Both the position numbers and the translations under genes were made by a program. From NCBI GenBank assembly GCA_029884515.1, contig JAOUHR010000100.1, positions 1 through 6,940 on the forward strand: a DNA stretch of 6,940 bases, written 5' to 3'. Below are positions 6,459 through 6,940 of this stretch, piece by piece. The notes beneath the pieces were generated by a model. That model was not told the origin of the DNA. It worked only from the letters and a program-made list of their open reading frames with translations, and did not search any database. Each line of letters starts with the position of its first letter. Positions within the stretch are counted from its first letter, which is position 1. The DNA comes from Gemmatimonadota bacterium. Its GTDB lineage: Bacteria > Gemmatimonadota > Gemmatimonadetes > Gemmatimonadales > Gemmatimonadaceae.

Positions 6459-6940
6459 TCAGGCGAGCGTCTTGAGCACCAGCTTGCTCACGGCCTTCAG
6501 CGTGTCGAACACGCCGTCCCCCGTGACCGCGACCGCCTCGAAGTAGGTCGCGTGCTCCACCCACTCCCCCGTCGGCAGCTGCTCGATGATGTTCTCGCCC
6601 GGATGGAACTGGTCGCCGGTGACCTTCTGGCGCGCGGCCTCCGTCACTTCCCATCCCGGGTTGAGCGACTGCTGCAGCTCCGCGAGCGGCGCCGCGTTGG
6701 GAAGGTCGCGTTTGTTGTACTGGATGACGAACGGCATCTTCGTGAGGTCGTACCCATACTCGGCCATGTTGTCGTACAGGTTCTGCATGGCCTCGAGGTT
6801 CGCCTCCATGCGCTCCACCTGCGAGTCGGCGACGAAGACGATCCCATCCACGCCCTTGAGGATGAGCTTGCGCGAGGCGTTGTAGTACACCTGCCCCGGC
6901 ACTGTGTACAGGTGGAAGCGCGTCTTGAACCCGCGGATGG
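6459..6940 (-). CDS. mglA: MglA-type small Ras-like GTPase (5' part outside window)
   Basis: Bacterial Ras-like GTPase that, in Myxococcus, marks the leading cell pole and directs gliding and type IV pili, switched off by its partner MglB. 159 residues are visible, starting at [12 protein letters not shown], which aligns with about residue 68 of the Myxococcus protein. The P-loop and switch I therefore lie outside the window. The G3 position reads TVPGQ (6894-6905), the MglA-specific replacement of the DxxG motif of Ras. The G4 motif NKRD is at 6705-6716, and the C-terminal block [17 protein letters not shown] is conserved. Between NKRD and that block are about 33 residues absent from Myxococcus MglA, giving an expected full length near 226 rather than 195. 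The gene is 31 bases upstream of pgsA in the same direction. Whether it governs motility or only polarity here cannot be told; mglB, if present, would be off the window. Confidence 0.92.
   Translation of the reverse strand, partial: IRGFKTRFHLYTVPGQVYYNASRKLILKGVDGIVFVADSQVERMEANLEAMQNLYDNMAEYGYDLTKMPFVIQYNKRDLPNAAPLAELQQSLNPGWEVTEAARQKVTGDQFHPGENIIEQLPTGEWVEHATYFEAVAVTGDGVFDTLKAVSKLVLKTLA

Noticed and set aside
1..6940. Search for CRISPR arrays, transposase genes, direct repeats at ends, phage or toxin-antitoxin genes.
   Set aside because: None was seen. All genes are typical chromosomal families with similar base composition, and I find no boundary that suggests an inserted element.

Overview
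The window is high-GC DNA in which seven protein genes lie on the minus strand and none on the plus strand. In transcription order (high to low coordinates) they are: mglA (5' end cut off), pgsA, cinA, grpE, dnaJ, korA and korB (3' end cut off). All seven belong to recognisable bacterial families. I see no tRNA, rRNA, CRISPR array, insertion sequence, phage gene or other sign of recent transfer. The GC richness, an MglA-type polarity GTPase and an oxygen-tolerant-type KorAB pair would fit a free-living, high-GC lineage such as Gemmatimonadota. That assignment is an inference from gene content, not something the sequence proves.

Region 4493-6940 is a tight cluster: mglA, then 31 bases, pgsA, then 6 bases, cinA. 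The spacing suggests one transcript. The three products do different jobs: cell polarity, phosphatidylglycerol synthesis, and pyridine-nucleotide salvage. Region 2567-4304 is a chaperone pair, grpE then dnaJ, 19 bases apart and preceded by a 188-base gap that holds a perfect 6-bp inverted repeat. dnaK and hrcA are not in the window, so GrpE and DnaJ must serve a DnaK encoded elsewhere. Region 1-2280 is a 2-oxoacid:ferredoxin oxidoreductase operon. korA encodes a fused gamma-alpha subunit, and its stop codon overlaps the korB start as ATGA, which points to translational coupling. The 286 bases between dnaJ and korA contain no gene and probably hold the dnaJ transcript end and the korA promoter.

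This is largely an ordinary housekeeping region and I do not see a new multi-gene system. The observation most worth a second look is in MglA: compared with the Myxococcus protein it carries about 33 extra residues between the NKRD motif and the C-terminal conserved block. Smaller points are the extended middle of PgsA, the inverted repeat before grpE, and the coupled two-subunit KorAB with no ferredoxin-like subunit visible.
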